NCBI GenBank assembly: GCA_903916735.1
Contig: CAIWXX010000094.1
Span: 1-64,000, forward strand
DNA: 64,000 nucleotides
Origin: an uncultured Acidobacteriota bacterium
GTDB taxonomy: Bacteria > Acidobacteriota > CAIWXX01
Direction: 5' to 3'
The translations under genes were made by a program, and so were the position numbers. A model generated the notes under the pieces. It was not told the origin of the DNA and ran no database searches. It saw only the letters and a program-made list of their open reading frames with translations. Below are positions 8,964 to 18,570 of this stretch, in pieces; the stretch's first letter is position 1; each line of letters opens with the position of its first letter.

Positions 8964-9821
8964 TCAGAGCGGCTGCGTCACCAGATGAACACGAATCGTC
9001 AATCGTTTTCTTTTGGCGGCAACCGTGCCGAATTTGCCTTCATAGTCTTTGAAGACAAGGCCATATTTTTTCGAAGCACTCGGCTTCAGATAAGAATCCA
9101 GATGCTCCTGGATGTAATAAAAAGCCTTCTGTGCCGAGGCGGGATTCGGGTAGTCGGTGATGATCAACGTACAGGCTTCCTTCCCGGCATAGGCTCCCGA
9201 TACGGCGATGAGATCCCCCCCGAGCTGAAGCATGTCTCCTTCGCCGAGAGAGTAAACGGACTGCAACGCGACGGGGCCGCGGATCAGCCGAGCCGTATTC
9301 TTGATGAGCCCTTGCGGAGGCAACCAATCCAGAATCCGAACGGGTTCATCCGGCGGCAGTTTCGAAGCCACGAAGATCCCTGTCGCGACGAGATCGGGCG
9401 CCCATTTTTCATTGCCGGTGGAGTTATTGATCGTGATGTAGTAGCGATTCCTCTGAAAAATGAGCTGATAACGGTTGGCTGTGTGCCGCTCACGAAATCC
9501 CGGTTGTGGCGATTCATTGCCGCATCGCATCAGGTAGATGCCACGTGCTGCGATGGGGTCGCGCATGCGATAGATTTCGATCGTCAATTCGTCGGATCCA
9601 TTCACATATCTCTGGATTGTCAGCTGCTCGAATCCGAATTCAAGGAAAAGCTCGGCGCCGCCGTCGATATACCCGTAGAGGTCCGCTTGCGTGAAGACTC
9701 GCGGCTTCTCAATTTTTTTCCAAGCGCCGATCGTGCCAGCAGGCGGCATGAAACTTATGTCATCGCCCGCGGAGGCCATCGTGGCCAACAGAAGAGTTGT
9801 CATGACGAAGAGAGGTCGCAT
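8964..9821 (-). CDS. DUF6599-like exported protein (long form)
   Basis: 285 residues with an N-terminal signal peptide (about residues 1-18, ending ATMASAGDD). The hallmark is LYGYIDGGAELFLEFGF near residue 50, followed by beta-rich sequence (MRDPIAARGIYLM, RYYITINN). The same LY-x-YIDG-x-AE motif occurs in the protein at 46511-47071. Function is unknown. It lies 19 bases downstream of a DUF362 gene and is probably in its operon, so the two products likely act together outside the cytoplasmic membrane. Confidence 0.8.
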   Translation of the reverse strand: MRPLFVMTTLLLATMASAGDDISFMPPAGTIGAWKKIEKPRVFTQADLYGYIDGGAELFLEFGFEQLTIQRYVNGSDELTIEIYRMRDPIAARGIYLMRCGNESPQPGFRERHTANRYQLIFQRNRYYITINNSTGNEKWAPDLVATGIFVASKLPPDEPVRILDWLPPQGLIKNTARLIRGPVALQSVYSLGEGDMLQLGGDLIAVSGAYAGKEACTLIITDYPNPASAQKAFYYIQEHLDSYLKPSASKKYGLVFKDYEGKFGTVAAKRKRLTIRVHLVTQPL

Positions 9822-9840
9822 AGTGCCATCCCGTGACGGG

Positions 9841-11052
9841 TCACGCTAGGACGTAAGAAATTTTCTCCGGGGTTGCGACGCCCAGCCCGAGCTTTTCGGC
9901 ATAGTAAAGATATTCAGTAAACCGCGGGCTCTCGTTGACTGCTACGCCTTTTTCCTTGCGTTTCGCAACAATTTGCCTGTGGCAAATCATGTCGAGTGCG
10001 AACGGATCGGTTGCGAAATAGAGCGATTGATTGGGGTAGACGAATTGGGCGTCCTTGTCGGGGCCGCCCTCGTATTGGCCTCGCAAGCCGTCCGTGATGT
10101 TCAGCACCAGCTTGTCACGGATCACGGGCGCCGCCAGCACTTCGGTATTCACCCTGAAAAAGAGCGGAGCGTGCAGGCGCCCTGTGTTGCAGATGGAGCC
10201 ATACGCGATATTTTTCGTCGCCATGGAAATGCCGTTGCCGGTGTTCTTGTATGCGGCAATGTTGATGATCTTTGTCAGCGATCGGGTGAGGAGTTTCCCA
10301 AAATAGGAGTGTTCTCCATTGAAGACATGCTGGTTCAAATAAAACTCGTCGTCAGGATAGCCTTTGACCCCTTTTCCTACGATGCCTTTGGCGAAGTAAA
10401 ACACGTCTTTGTCAAAATTGTTGAGGCTGACATGATTGCCGTCCTTGCCGCGCCACGTGTTGCCGTTTTCGTCCATGGTCTGCAGGCCTTCGATTCTGAT
10501 TCCCGGAAAACGAGTCGCCGTGAATCCGGCATCGGGAAGCATATAATCGAAACGATCCCAGATGACGATATTGCCTTTCGGCAGGCCGCTCTCGACCAGC
10601 CAGTGGATGACGGCTTCGACGACTTCCGGCCTCGTGTTGATCAAAGGCACACCGACGGGATTGACCTTGAGCCCGACGACATCGGTTGGCTCGAAGAAAA
10701 GGCGGAAGCTCTCCTTCAAGTCGCGTCCCGTGAGATTCGTGATCCCTTTCTCGACCATGCCGTTGATCACCGTCGCGTCAAAAGTGTCCCCGGTGAGTGA
10801 TCGCTGATTAGTGATCTGGATAACTCGGCCGGGGAAAGGACCTGGAAGCGAACGGCTGTTTTTTGGAATTTTTAAAAAGTCGGCAATGTTTGTTTCGACT
10901 TCGCCGGACTGATCCTTCTGTTGACCGAATGCAGGAACCCCCAGCACCAATCCTCCAGCTGCCACCGAACAGGCTCCAACCGTCTTCATGAAGTCCCTTC
11001 GGTTGAGGCCGGAATTCACAATCATTGATGCATACTTCTTTCTTGCCATCAT
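9841..11052 (-). CDS. DUF362 family protein with Tat signal
   Basis: 403 residues. A twin-arginine signal (NRRDFMKTVGACSVAAGG) at residues 18-36 indicates folded export. The body is a DUF362 domain (VVGLKVNPVGVPLINTRPEVVEAVIHWLVE, then GNIVIWDR and DKLVLNITDGLRGQYEGGP). DUF362 proteins are often found with ferredoxin domains, but no CxxCxxC cluster is visible here and no reaction can be assigned. The start is not fixed: ATGs at codons 1, 2 and 10 are all possible. Precedes the DUF6599 gene; a second such pair lies at 45543-47071. Confidence 0.85.
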   Translation of the reverse strand: MMARKKYASMIVNSGLNRRDFMKTVGACSVAAGGLVLGVPAFGQQKDQSGEVETNIADFLKIPKNSRSLPGPFPGRVIQITNQRSLTGDTFDATVINGMVEKGITNLTGRDLKESFRLFFEPTDVVGLKVNPVGVPLINTRPEVVEAVIHWLVESGLPKGNIVIWDRFDYMLPDAGFTATRFPGIRIEGLQTMDENGNTWRGKDGNHVSLNNFDKDVFYFAKGIVGKGVKGYPDDEFYLNQHVFNGEHSYFGKLLTRSLTKIINIAAYKNTGNGISMATKNIAYGSICNTGRLHAPLFFRVNTEVLAAPVIRDKLVLNITDGLRGQYEGGPDKDAQFVYPNQSLYFATDPFALDMICHRQIVAKRKEKGVAVNESPRFTEYLYYAEKLGLGVATPEKISYVLA

Positions 11053-11402
11053 TTGTTCATCCTGATTTGTTTCATGTGAGTTGCTCTGTGCGCCGCGATC
11101 TCCCTGGTTTCCCTCAAGAAGCAGTCTAGGTCTCCCCCGTGCGGCATGTCAAACCAAATGGACCGCGCGCGAGAGCCACTGAGAAGCATCGCGCTCACTG
11201 AGCTCAGTGGGACTTCCTCCTTCGTGGATCGATTCTGCGTTTGCCTTTTTACTTTTCACTCCCTCATTCGCGAGTCCGACTCGTGGATTTGGGGTTCGCT
11301 GCTTGATCTTTCCAGTGCATCGCCCTATATTGCCAGCGTGAGACACAGTTCATCGGCGCCTATCGGACAGGGCGCTCGATCCTCAATAAAAGAGATATAA
11401 GC
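11053..11402. other. Divergent intergenic region between the DUF362 gene and corA
   Basis: 350 bases without a gene. It includes one short A-rich tract of the family seen elsewhere (11243-11260; on the minus strand GTGAAAAGTAAAAAGG). No convincing promoter boxes and no magnesium-sensing leader were recognised. Confidence 0.5.
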
Positions 11403-12536
11403 GTGCTCAGATCAGATACGCACGTAGGCACTCGACGCCGCTCAATTCGTATCCCGCGGCTCGTCAAGAAACCAAAGCCCGGCTCAGATGCCGGTATCGA
11501 ATTGGATGATCTGGCGCGGATGCCGAGCGCAACCGAGCCTGTCTCCATCACATGCATCGATTACTGCACTCGGAATGTTCAGATGCAGGACGTGCATGAC
11601 ATCGATGATTTTATCGCTCATCACCGCCCTGAATGGTCCGCGGTGAGATGGATCAACGTCGACGGTCTGACCGACATGAACGTCATTCGAGCTCTTGCGG
11701 AGAAATACACTTTGCATCCGCTGGCAATCGAAGACCTACTGCATGTGACCCATCGGCCAAAAGTCGAGGCCTACGGGGGTGATGAAAAATATCAGGCGCG
11801 GCTTTTCCTGATTGTCCGCATGCTGGAAATGCAGAATGGACACCTTCGAAGCGAACAGATCAGTATCTTCCTCGGACACAAAACCGTCCTGACTTTCCAG
11901 GAACGTCCCGGCGATGTCTGGGATGGGATCCGCCAGCGAATCGGCGTCTCAGGCTCACGGCTGCGTGCCTATGATGCGAGCTTTCTGGTTTACTCGATGA
12001 TCGATGCAATTGTGGACCATTGCTTTCCCATACTTGAAGACTACGGCGATCGGCTCGAGGATCTCGACGAGCATCTACTGAAAGACCCTGCCAGGGACAC
12101 GATTCAGCAGATACACGGCCTCAAGCGCGAACTGCTGCTCTTGCGTCGAGCCGTCTGGCCCATGCGTGAGGTTGTTCACTTTCTGCAGAGGGAATCGCAC
12201 GAGTGCTTTAGCGATGATACACGCACCTATATGAGGGATGTCTACGATCATGCCGTGCAGATCATCGATATCATCGAGACCTACCGCGAGGTTGCGATGG
12301 GGCTCACCGAAACCTATATGACGGCCATCAGCAACCGCATGAACGAAATCATGAAAGTGCTGACCATCATCGGCACGATCTTCATTCCGCTGACCTTCTT
12401 GGCCGGGGTGTATGGGATGAACTTTCATTTCTTCCCCGAGCTGTACTGGCGATGGGGATATGGAATGTTTTGGGGCATCAGCATTTTTGCTGCGATCAGC
12501 ATGGTTTTGTGGTTCAAGCGTCGCGGATGGCTGTGA
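11403..12536 (+). CDS. corA: CorA-type magnesium/divalent cation channel
   Basis: 377 residues. CorA proteins are pentameric inner-membrane Mg2+ (Co2+/Ni2+) channels. The long cytoplasmic domain (about 1-310) includes WINVDGLTDMNVIRALAEKYTLHPLAIEDLL and the stalk-helix region. Two C-terminal membrane helices follow, and the first ends in the selectivity motif GMNFHF. The extreme C-terminus is basic (KRRGWL), as usual. The start codon is GTG with no strong ribosome site, so a later start is possible; the first 40 residues are variable in this family. Monocistronic. Confidence 0.95.
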   Translation: MLRSDTHVGTRRRSIRIPRLVKKPKPGSDAGIELDDLARMPSATEPVSITCIDYCTRNVQMQDVHDIDDFIAHHRPEWSAVRWINVDGLTDMNVIRALAEKYTLHPLAIEDLLHVTHRPKVEAYGGDEKYQARLFLIVRMLEMQNGHLRSEQISIFLGHKTVLTFQERPGDVWDGIRQRIGVSGSRLRAYDASFLVYSMIDAIVDHCFPILEDYGDRLEDLDEHLLKDPARDTIQQIHGLKRELLLLRRAVWPMREVVHFLQRESHECFSDDTRTYMRDVYDHAVQIIDIIETYREVAMGLTETYMTAISNRMNEIMKVLTIIGTIFIPLTFLAGVYGMNFHFFPELYWRWGYGMFWGISIFAAISMVLWFKRRGWL

Positions 12537-12703
12537 ATATCGCCTGCTCCTCGCTTGTTGTAAAGTCTCTGCAAAAGACGGATTCACAATAGTCCCGGGC
12601 TGAAGTTTGCTGTCAATACGCCAAGAGACTAGAATGATGGCGTGTGCATAAAGACACATCGCCGACTTGCTTTGCTTCGTTTTCGATCGTGCAAAGGAGC
12701 GTC

Positions 12704-14305
12704 ATGATATTGTCAAAGATCGCGTCTGCTATTCGTCGCCTTTATTTGGAGATGCCTCGACCGTCATCACGTTCCTGTCAGGTGCCCCGCGCCATTTTGA
12801 TGGCATGCAGTATTGTTGCAGCGATGGCCACCATTCATGCCGCGGCCGCGGATATTTCCGAATACGCTGTCAGAACATATGGAGGTGCGACTGTCAAGAC
12901 GCTGGCTGATCTGATCTCTTTCCCCAGCGTCGCCGATGAGTCGATGCCCAATAAGAACAACCCGCATTTCAAGGCGATGACAGAGTACCTTCAACAAACG
13001 GCTGGGGAGTTGGGGTTTGAGTTTGTGGACTATGGCGATGTCGTCGTCATCGGCCTCGGCCGATCTGAGAAACGACTCGGACTGATTGTGCATGCCGACG
13101 TTCAGCCGGCCGACTCATCAAAATGGGCCAAGAGTCCTTTCACTCTGGATACTCAAACAGAGCCCGGTCTCTTGATCGGTCGCGGCACGGAAGATGATAA
13201 GGGGCCCATCGCAGCTGCGCTTTACGCCATGAAAGCGCTGAAAGACCGGCATGTACCTCTCACCCGCCGGATCGAGCTGATCATTTCTTATTCTGAAGAA
13301 TCAGATTGGAATCCTTTCATCTCGTTTCTGGCGCAGAACCCGCCACCCGATCTCAATGTCGTACTCGATGCCGAGTTCCCAGTGGTTGTCGCTGAAAAAG
13401 GATGGTGCTCGTTCACAATTGCTCTGAAACCACCTGCTGGTAGGCCGAGTGAAATCGATGCGCCGACATTGACCAACTTTGAAGGAGGCGCCTTCCTGAG
13501 CCAGGTTCCTGAAGACGCGTCGGCGGTCATCACACATGCGGACAGCCGACTGCCGGCGAGACTCAAGAGTGGCGCCGACGCCGATAAAGAGGCGACATTC
13601 ACCTTCCAGAGTCACGGGGACAGGCTCATTGTGCGTGCCCGAGGAGTCTCAGCACACTCAGGGTCGCCGCAGGACGGCGTCAATGCAATCACACATCTGG
13701 CGGAACTTCTCGCGAGAGAAACATGGCCGCCCAGCATGGCCGCGAACATGGCCCGTTTCATCCATGATATGGTCGGTCCGGGATATTTTGCCGAACGCTT
13801 CGGACATCTGGCATACGGCGATCCATTCATGGGGCCATTGACATTGTCGCTGGGAGTTTTGAAGGAGAGGAATGGAGCCTTGGAGGCGGAGATTAATTTA
13901 CGGCGGCCTTTGGGGAAGACGTCGCAGGAAGTGGAGAAAGAGATACGCGATGCGATATCTGCATGGCAACAGAAGTCCGGCATTGAACTCGCCGTCAATG
14001 ACCTGTTCGTCTCAGACCCTTACGATGCGCGAACGGCGCCCCACGTTCCGATCCTGATGGAAATTTTCAAACATGAGACAGGAATAAGTGATGCGAAGCC
14101 CATCAGCATCGGTGGAGGGAGTCACGCGAGGCTTGTCCCGAATGGTGTTTGTTACGGGCCCGTGATGCCCGGTGAACCGTACACCGGACACTCCGAACAC
14201 GAATCTATCAGCCGTGATCGTCTGATGCTCGCATTGAAAATCTACACAGCCATGGCGGAAAGGCTTGCCGGTCCGGATGCCGTCGCTGGAAGCACTCATC
14301 GATAG
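12704..14305 (+). CDS. Exported M20-family dipeptidase (PepV/Sapep type)
   Basis: 533 residues from the ATG at 12704, chosen for the AAAGGAG ribosome site at 12693-12699; an in-frame GTG at 12644 would add 20 residues. A hydrophobic signal (ILMACSIVAAMATIHAAAA) follows a basic N-terminus, so the enzyme is probably exported. Metal and catalytic sites of the dinuclear-zinc M20 family are visible: HADVQPA, GRGTEDDKGP, SYSEES, VLDAEFPV and a late GGGSHARL. It probably cleaves dipeptides. Three bases separate it from the nearest possible start of the nitroreductase gene. Confidence 0.92.
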   Translation: MILSKIASAIRRLYLEMPRPSSRSCQVPRAILMACSIVAAMATIHAAAADISEYAVRTYGGATVKTLADLISFPSVADESMPNKNNPHFKAMTEYLQQTAGELGFEFVDYGDVVVIGLGRSEKRLGLIVHADVQPADSSKWAKSPFTLDTQTEPGLLIGRGTEDDKGPIAAALYAMKALKDRHVPLTRRIELIISYSEESDWNPFISFLAQNPPPDLNVVLDAEFPVVVAEKGWCSFTIALKPPAGRPSEIDAPTLTNFEGGAFLSQVPEDASAVITHADSRLPARLKSGADADKEATFTFQSHGDRLIVRARGVSAHSGSPQDGVNAITHLAELLARETWPPSMAANMARFIHDMVGPGYFAERFGHLAYGDPFMGPLTLSLGVLKERNGALEAEINLRRPLGKTSQEVEKEIRDAISAWQQKSGIELAVNDLFVSDPYDARTAPHVPILMEIFKHETGISDAKPISIGGGSHARLVPNGVCYGPVMPGEPYTGHSEHESISRDRLMLALKIYTAMAERLAGPDAVAGSTHR

Positions 14306-14325
14306 ACATGCTGCGGGATGCACCT

Positions 14326-14847
14326 ATGGACTTCTTCACACTCATGCAGAACAGGCGCTCAGTTCGCGCCTATCTTCCAAAAGCGGTTGATCAACAGAGG
14401 CTTGATGCAATTCTGGAAGCTGCCAATCGAGCGCCCTCAGCGGGCAACCTCCAATCCTATGAGATTTGCGTAGTCACGCGGCGCTCAGCACTCAGGGATC
14501 TTGCCCGCGCATCGTTGGATCAGGCTTTCATTGCCGAGGCTCCTCTGGCGCTTATTTTCATCGCCAACCCGACTCGCGCCGCTGCGAAATACGGCCGGCG
14601 TGGGTCATCTCTCTTCAGCATTCAAGATGCGACAATCGCCTGCACATACGCGCAGCTTGCAGCAACGGCGCTCGGGCTCGCCACCGTCTGGATCGGCGCT
14701 TTTGATGAATCTACGGTCAGGAAAATAATTGGTGTGACTCGTGATAGCGTGCCCGTGGCGATTCTCCCGATCGGATATGCAGGCGAGGAACCTGAAGCGA
14801 CATCCCGACGTTCGCTGGCCGCGCTCGTGAACTATATGATGGATTGA
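14326..14847 (+). CDS. Nitroreductase-family flavoprotein
   Basis: 173 residues from MDFFTLM (14326); an ATG at 14308 adds six. The FMN-binding N-terminus (QNRRSVRAYLPK) and the PSAGNLQSYE block are typical, as is the C-terminal GYAGEEPE. Family members reduce nitro groups, quinones or other substrates with NAD(P)H as dimers; the substrate here cannot be told. Follows the dipeptidase closely and is probably cotranscribed. A strong hairpin lies right after its stop. Confidence 0.93.
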   Translation: MDFFTLMQNRRSVRAYLPKAVDQQRLDAILEAANRAPSAGNLQSYEICVVTRRSALRDLARASLDQAFIAEAPLALIFIANPTRAAAKYGRRGSSLFSIQDATIACTYAQLAATALGLATVWIGAFDESTVRKIIGVTRDSVPVAILPIGYAGEEPEATSRRSLAALVNYMMD

Positions 14848-14848
14848 G

Positions 14849-14883
14849 CCGGCGATCGAAACGCTGAACGGCCCGATCGCCGG
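14849..14883 (+). terminator. Hairpin after the nitroreductase gene
   Basis: CCGGCGATCG (14849-14858) and CGATCGCCGG (14874-14883) form a perfect 10-bp stem with a 15-base loop, starting 2 bases after the stop. There is no U tract, so factor-assisted termination or mRNA protection is more likely than classic intrinsic termination. Confidence 0.45.
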
Positions 14884-15027
14884 GGCGCGAAAAGAGGATG
14901 CATGCAAAGGTCCTTGAGAAAATTTTTCCAATTCAGTGCTCATCCGTCAATAGAGATCGATTCTCCTCACGTCGCGAATCCCGGAATCATCCCCGGTGGG
15001 CCGCGCGCGGTTTGGTGTTTTACATTA

Positions 15028-15056
15028 TTGACGCACGAATGGCCTCGTGTTAGGCT
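15028..15056 (+). promoter_or_regulatory. Candidate promoter for the STAS-GPP34 operon
   Basis: TTGACG (15028-15033), 17-base spacer, TAGGCT (15051-15056), 26 bases before the STAS start. The spacer holds a small CACGA-ATGGCC-TCGTG inverted repeat. Confidence 0.4.
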
Positions 15057-15081
15057 CTCCCTAAATTCCTGGGAAGGCAAA

Positions 15082-15426
15082 ATGAATATTACAGAAACCA
15101 AACAAGGCAACGTGACCGTCATCAAACCTCAGGGCCGATTGGATTCGATTAGCGCGCCGGAGTTCGAATCGCGGATGGGCGCTCTCATCGACGGCGGCAA
15201 CCGTCTCATTGCAGTGGATTGTACGGAGCTTCCATATGTCAGCAGCGCCGGCTTGCGGGCATTTCTCAGCATCGCCAAAAAACTCAAACAGATTCACGGT
15301 AAGTTGGTTCTCGGAGCATTGACGTCGCAAGTGAAAGAGATATTCGATCTCGCGGGATTTTCGAGTATCCTGCCGATCAGTTCAACCGTTGACGACGCCG
15401 TCTCGTCCTGTTCCCGAGAGGGCTAA
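15082..15426 (+). CDS. STAS-domain anti-sigma-factor antagonist
   Basis: 114 residues. The start at 15082 is chosen for the GGGAAGG ribosome site at 15071-15077; upstream in-frame sequence is not protein-like. It is a single STAS domain of the SpoIIAA type: TVIKPQGRLDSISAPEFE, LIAVDCTELPYVSSAGLRAFL and a C-terminal helix. The serine pair in YVSSAGLR is where anti-sigma kinases phosphorylate homologues. It probably takes part in a partner-switching regulatory cascade, but no kinase or phosphatase is encoded nearby. It lies seven bases before the GPP34 gene. Confidence 0.92.
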   Translation: MNITETKQGNVTVIKPQGRLDSISAPEFESRMGALIDGGNRLIAVDCTELPYVSSAGLRAFLSIAKKLKQIHGKLVLGALTSQVKEIFDLAGFSSILPISSTVDDAVSSCSREG

Positions 15427-15433
15427 CTCCGCC

Positions 15434-16078
15434 ATGTTGAGTTTTGCAGAAGAGATCTTTCTGCTTGCTCTTGATGATGAGGCCGGAACACTCCGGCCTA
15501 TCTCCGGGCTGGCGCTCGGTGAAGCTCTCGTCGGCGCCGTTCTGATGGATCTGGCGCTGATGAACAGGATCGACACCGATCCCAAAATCCTGCGCGTGGT
15601 CGACGGCGCGCCCACGGGAGATGCTTTTCTGGATGCCTTCCTGCACAAAATGCAGCAAGCCGCCGGCCCTCACCCCATCTCGCATTGGCTGGCCGTGCTC
15701 TCAGGACAAGCCGGCCGGATCCAGGAAAGCGTTCTTTCACACCTCATCGGGAAAGGTATTCTCAAGCAGGAAAACCGGAAAATCCTCTGGGTCTTTGAAG
15801 TCCGGCGGTATCCGATGATCAACAACCGCGAGTACAAAGAGGTCAAGAGTCGATTACGCGAGTTGATCCTGAGTGATGATTTGCCGGATCCGCGCGACGC
15901 CGTTCTGATCAGCCTCGTCAATGCCTGCCGCCTCTTCGATGTCATCTTCACGGCACAGGAGCTCGAAAAAGTCCGCCCTCGCATCAATCAACTCTCGAAG
16001 CTGGATCTCATCGGCCAGGAAGTCGCACGTGCCGTCCGGGAGATCGAACGAGCCATGGTCCTCCCGATGATGCTCTGA
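15434..16078 (+). CDS. GPP34 (GOLPH3-like) domain protein
   Basis: 214 residues from the ATG at 15434, which matches the usual family start (MLSFAEEIFLLALDDE). The whole length fits the GPP34 fold: GLALGEALVGAVLMDLALMNRI, then LSHLIGKGILKQENRK and VLISLVNACRLFDVIF. Eukaryotic GOLPH3 binds phosphatidylinositol-4-phosphate on Golgi membranes; bacterial members are of unknown role but probably associate with anionic lipids. Coupled to the STAS gene, suggesting a link to stress or partner-switching control. Convergent with the efflux operon. Confidence 0.88.
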   Translation: MLSFAEEIFLLALDDEAGTLRPISGLALGEALVGAVLMDLALMNRIDTDPKILRVVDGAPTGDAFLDAFLHKMQQAAGPHPISHWLAVLSGQAGRIQESVLSHLIGKGILKQENRKILWVFEVRRYPMINNREYKEVKSRLRELILSDDLPDPRDAVLISLVNACRLFDVIFTAQELEKVRPRINQLSKLDLIGQEVARAVREIERAMVLPMML

Positions 16079-16259
16079 AGAGGTTGTACCAGAAGCATCG
16101 ATCGAGATCGTCAAATCGAGCGGTCGACGAGCCAATCGTGATGCGTTTGAAACTCGGCAAAGTTTGTCAAGCAGGCTTTTCACCCGGCTCAGGCCGGCCT
16201 GTATGCATTGCAAAGGCTTGGAGTCGGCAATAATGCAAACTTCCATTTCCGGCTGATGT

Positions 16260-17402
16260 TCAATCAAGTCTTTTTCGGAACCGCGCTGCGGCGAGACTGA
16301 TGAGGGCGATGCCGAATGCCGTGAGTGACAGAGCTTCGGGCCAGAGCACATCCATGCCGGCGCCTTTGAGAAAAATCCCGCGAATGATGGTGGCATAGTA
16401 GCGGAGCGGGATCGCGTAGGTGACATATTGAATCGCCTTCGGCATGTTTTCGATCGGGAAAATCAGTCCCGACAAATAGACCATCGGGATCATGACGAGG
16501 AAGGCCGAACTGAGCATGGCTTGTTGTTGAGTCGAAACAATTGTCGAAACAAGCAGGCCCATGCCGAGAGTCGTCAGCAGGAAAAGAGTCGTCAAAAAAA
16601 TGAGCAGCATCAGTGAGCCTCGGAGGGGAACACCGAAGTGCAACACCGTGACGCCGACGATTACAAGGAGATCCACGATGCCGATGATCGCGAAGGGGAG
16701 AAGTTTGCCGATGATCAGCTGCCATGAGCCAATCGGCGTCACAATGAGCTGTTCCATCGTGCCGATTTCCTTCTCTCGCACGATCCCCATGGCTGACAGC
16801 ATCATCGTCACAATCATGAGCACCATGGCCAGGACTGCGGGCACATAGAACCAACGGCTTTTGAGATCGGGGTTGTACCAGATTCGCGGGACCAATTCGA
16901 CGCGGTCTCCGGCTGTCATGGTGGATTTGGTGGCCTGGAGAAACCGTTGCAAACGCGCCCGAATGAAATCTTTATTTCGTGCCATGATGATGCGAGACGC
17001 ATAACCAAGCCCCACGACGGCCGAGCTGGAATCGCTGCCGTCTGCGATCATCTGGACGGAAGGAGGATGCCCGGCTGCGACAGCTCGGCCAAAGCCGGCT
17101 CCAATGACGAGCGCGACCTGGGCGTGTCCATCAAGAAGCCACTCATCGATCTTATCGACGCTGTCCTCCGAGCCGACAAGATCGAAATACCCTGAGCCTA
17201 CGAACCGGTCGACCAGCGTGCGACTTTCTGAACTGCGGTCCTGGTCAACAAGCAACATGGGTATTTCGTTGACATCCGTGTTGGCAGCGTATCCGAAAGC
17301 TAGAAGTTGGAGGACGGGCGCGATGAACAGGATCGGGATCATGCTCTTGTCCCGCCGGAGTTGGAGGAATTCCTTGATGATGACCCTGAGCAAAATGTCC
17401 AT
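16260..17402 (-). CDS. ABC-2 type permease (YbhR-like)
   Basis: 380 residues. Start at 17402, chosen for AAGGAGG seven bases upstream; the in-frame extension overlaps the previous gene. One N-terminal membrane helix (MIPILFIAPVLQLLAFGYA), a large periplasmic domain, then five C-terminal helices including MVLMIVTMMLSAMGIVREKEIGTMEQL. The EKEIGTMEQ coupling helix is typical of ABC-2 exporters. Last gene of the seven-gene exporter operon; two bases separate it from the other permease. It probably forms a heterodimer with that paralogue. The downstream gap contains a CAGGCCGGCCTG palindrome (16190-16201) but no clear terminator. Confidence 0.94.
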   Translation of the reverse strand: MDILLRVIIKEFLQLRRDKSMIPILFIAPVLQLLAFGYAANTDVNEIPMLLVDQDRSSESRTLVDRFVGSGYFDLVGSEDSVDKIDEWLLDGHAQVALVIGAGFGRAVAAGHPPSVQMIADGSDSSSAVVGLGYASRIIMARNKDFIRARLQRFLQATKSTMTAGDRVELVPRIWYNPDLKSRWFYVPAVLAMVLMIVTMMLSAMGIVREKEIGTMEQLIVTPIGSWQLIIGKLLPFAIIGIVDLLVIVGVTVLHFGVPLRGSLMLLIFLTTLFLLTTLGMGLLVSTIVSTQQQAMLSSAFLVMIPMVYLSGLIFPIENMPKAIQYVTYAIPLRYYATIIRGIFLKGAGMDVLWPEALSLTAFGIALISLAAARFRKRLD

Positions 17403-17404
17403 GA

Positions 17405-18529
17405 TCAGGCCTCCTTGCGCCTCAGCCTGAGAATAGCAATCCCGAGCACGGTGATCGAATAGAGGGTCAGAAACCACACCTGATTGCGATAGGGCGCGAG
17501 TCCCGCCCCCTTCAAGATGACGCCTCGAAGAATGACCAGATAGTATCTGGCCGGCACGGCGTATGTAATGATCTGAAGAGCTTTCGGCATCGATCGTATC
17601 GGGAAGATGAATCCTGAAAGAATGAGCGCCGGCAGCATGGAGGCGACAAATCCGGTTTGAAAGGCTTCCGACTGAGTCTCGGCGAAGCTTGACACCAGGA
17701 GCCCGAATCCCAGGGCGCCGATGAGGTATAAGAGGGTTGCGATGAATAGGTCGAGATAAGGGCCCTGAATGACGACGCCGAACAGAAATCGCGCCGCGAC
17801 CAGAATAATGGCTGTTGCCAGCAGAGAAATGCCCAGGTAAGGAAGCGTCTTGCCGGTGATGAGCTGTATCGCACTGATCGGCGCGACTCGGATCTGTTCG
17901 AGCGTACCGCGCTCTTTTTCGCGAACGACCGAAAGCGCCGTCGAAAGCACCGCCGTCAGCATAATGATAAAGCCGATTAGACCCGGTACCAGGAAATGTG
18001 TGGAAAGAAGCTCGGGGTTATACCAGACCCGCGGTTCATACGAAATCGCAGGCAGATTTTTTTGTCCAAGAGAGGCAAGGGTCCCCCTCATGATCTCAAC
18101 GTTAGCATCGGAAACGATCGCCGATGCATATCCCAAGAGTGTCACCGCCGTGTTCGCATCACTGCCGTCGATGATGATCTGCACCCGAGCTTTCTCTCCA
18201 GCCGCCACCTTGCGCGAATAATCTTCCGGAATGACGAGTATCGCCCGCGCCTGCCGGCGTTCTGTTATTTTTCCGAAATCAGCTCCTGCTGGAAGTGCCG
18301 CCACAAGATCGAAATATGTCGAGTTGACAAACGAAGCCGTCAGATCGCGACTCGCGGTGCTCTTATCCAGATCCTGCACAGCGAGCGCAATATGCTTCAC
18401 ATCGAAATTCAGGGCATAGCCGTACAGCAGAAGCATGAAAGTGGGTAACCCCAGAAGCATCACGAGGCTTATTGGGTCTCTGAAAGCTTGCAGCAATTCC
18501 TTTAGTGCAACCGCCCAGATCTTTTTCAT
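17405..18529 (-). CDS. ABC-2 type permease (YbhS-like)
   Basis: 374 residues from MKKIWAVALKE (18529); a start nine codons earlier is possible. Same architecture as its partner: first helix (ISLVMLLGLPTFMLLLYGYALN), periplasmic domain with DLDKSTASRDL, and five C-terminal helices with the VVREKERGTLEQIRVAP coupling motif. Membrane half of a drug/solute exporter spanning to TolC via the fusion protein. Separated from the upstream ATPase by 144 bases that carry an A-rich repeat. Confidence 0.94.
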   Translation of the reverse strand: MKKIWAVALKELLQAFRDPISLVMLLGLPTFMLLLYGYALNFDVKHIALAVQDLDKSTASRDLTASFVNSTYFDLVAALPAGADFGKITERRQARAILVIPEDYSRKVAAGEKARVQIIIDGSDANTAVTLLGYASAIVSDANVEIMRGTLASLGQKNLPAISYEPRVWYNPELLSTHFLVPGLIGFIIMLTAVLSTALSVVREKERGTLEQIRVAPISAIQLITGKTLPYLGISLLATAIILVAARFLFGVVIQGPYLDLFIATLLYLIGALGFGLLVSSFAETQSEAFQTGFVASMLPALILSGFIFPIRSMPKALQIITYAVPARYYLVILRGVILKGAGLAPYRNQVWFLTLYSITVLGIAILRLRRKEA

Positions 18530-18570
18530 AAAAAATGACCCCCGCCGCGGAACCATGAAATTAAAAAGGC

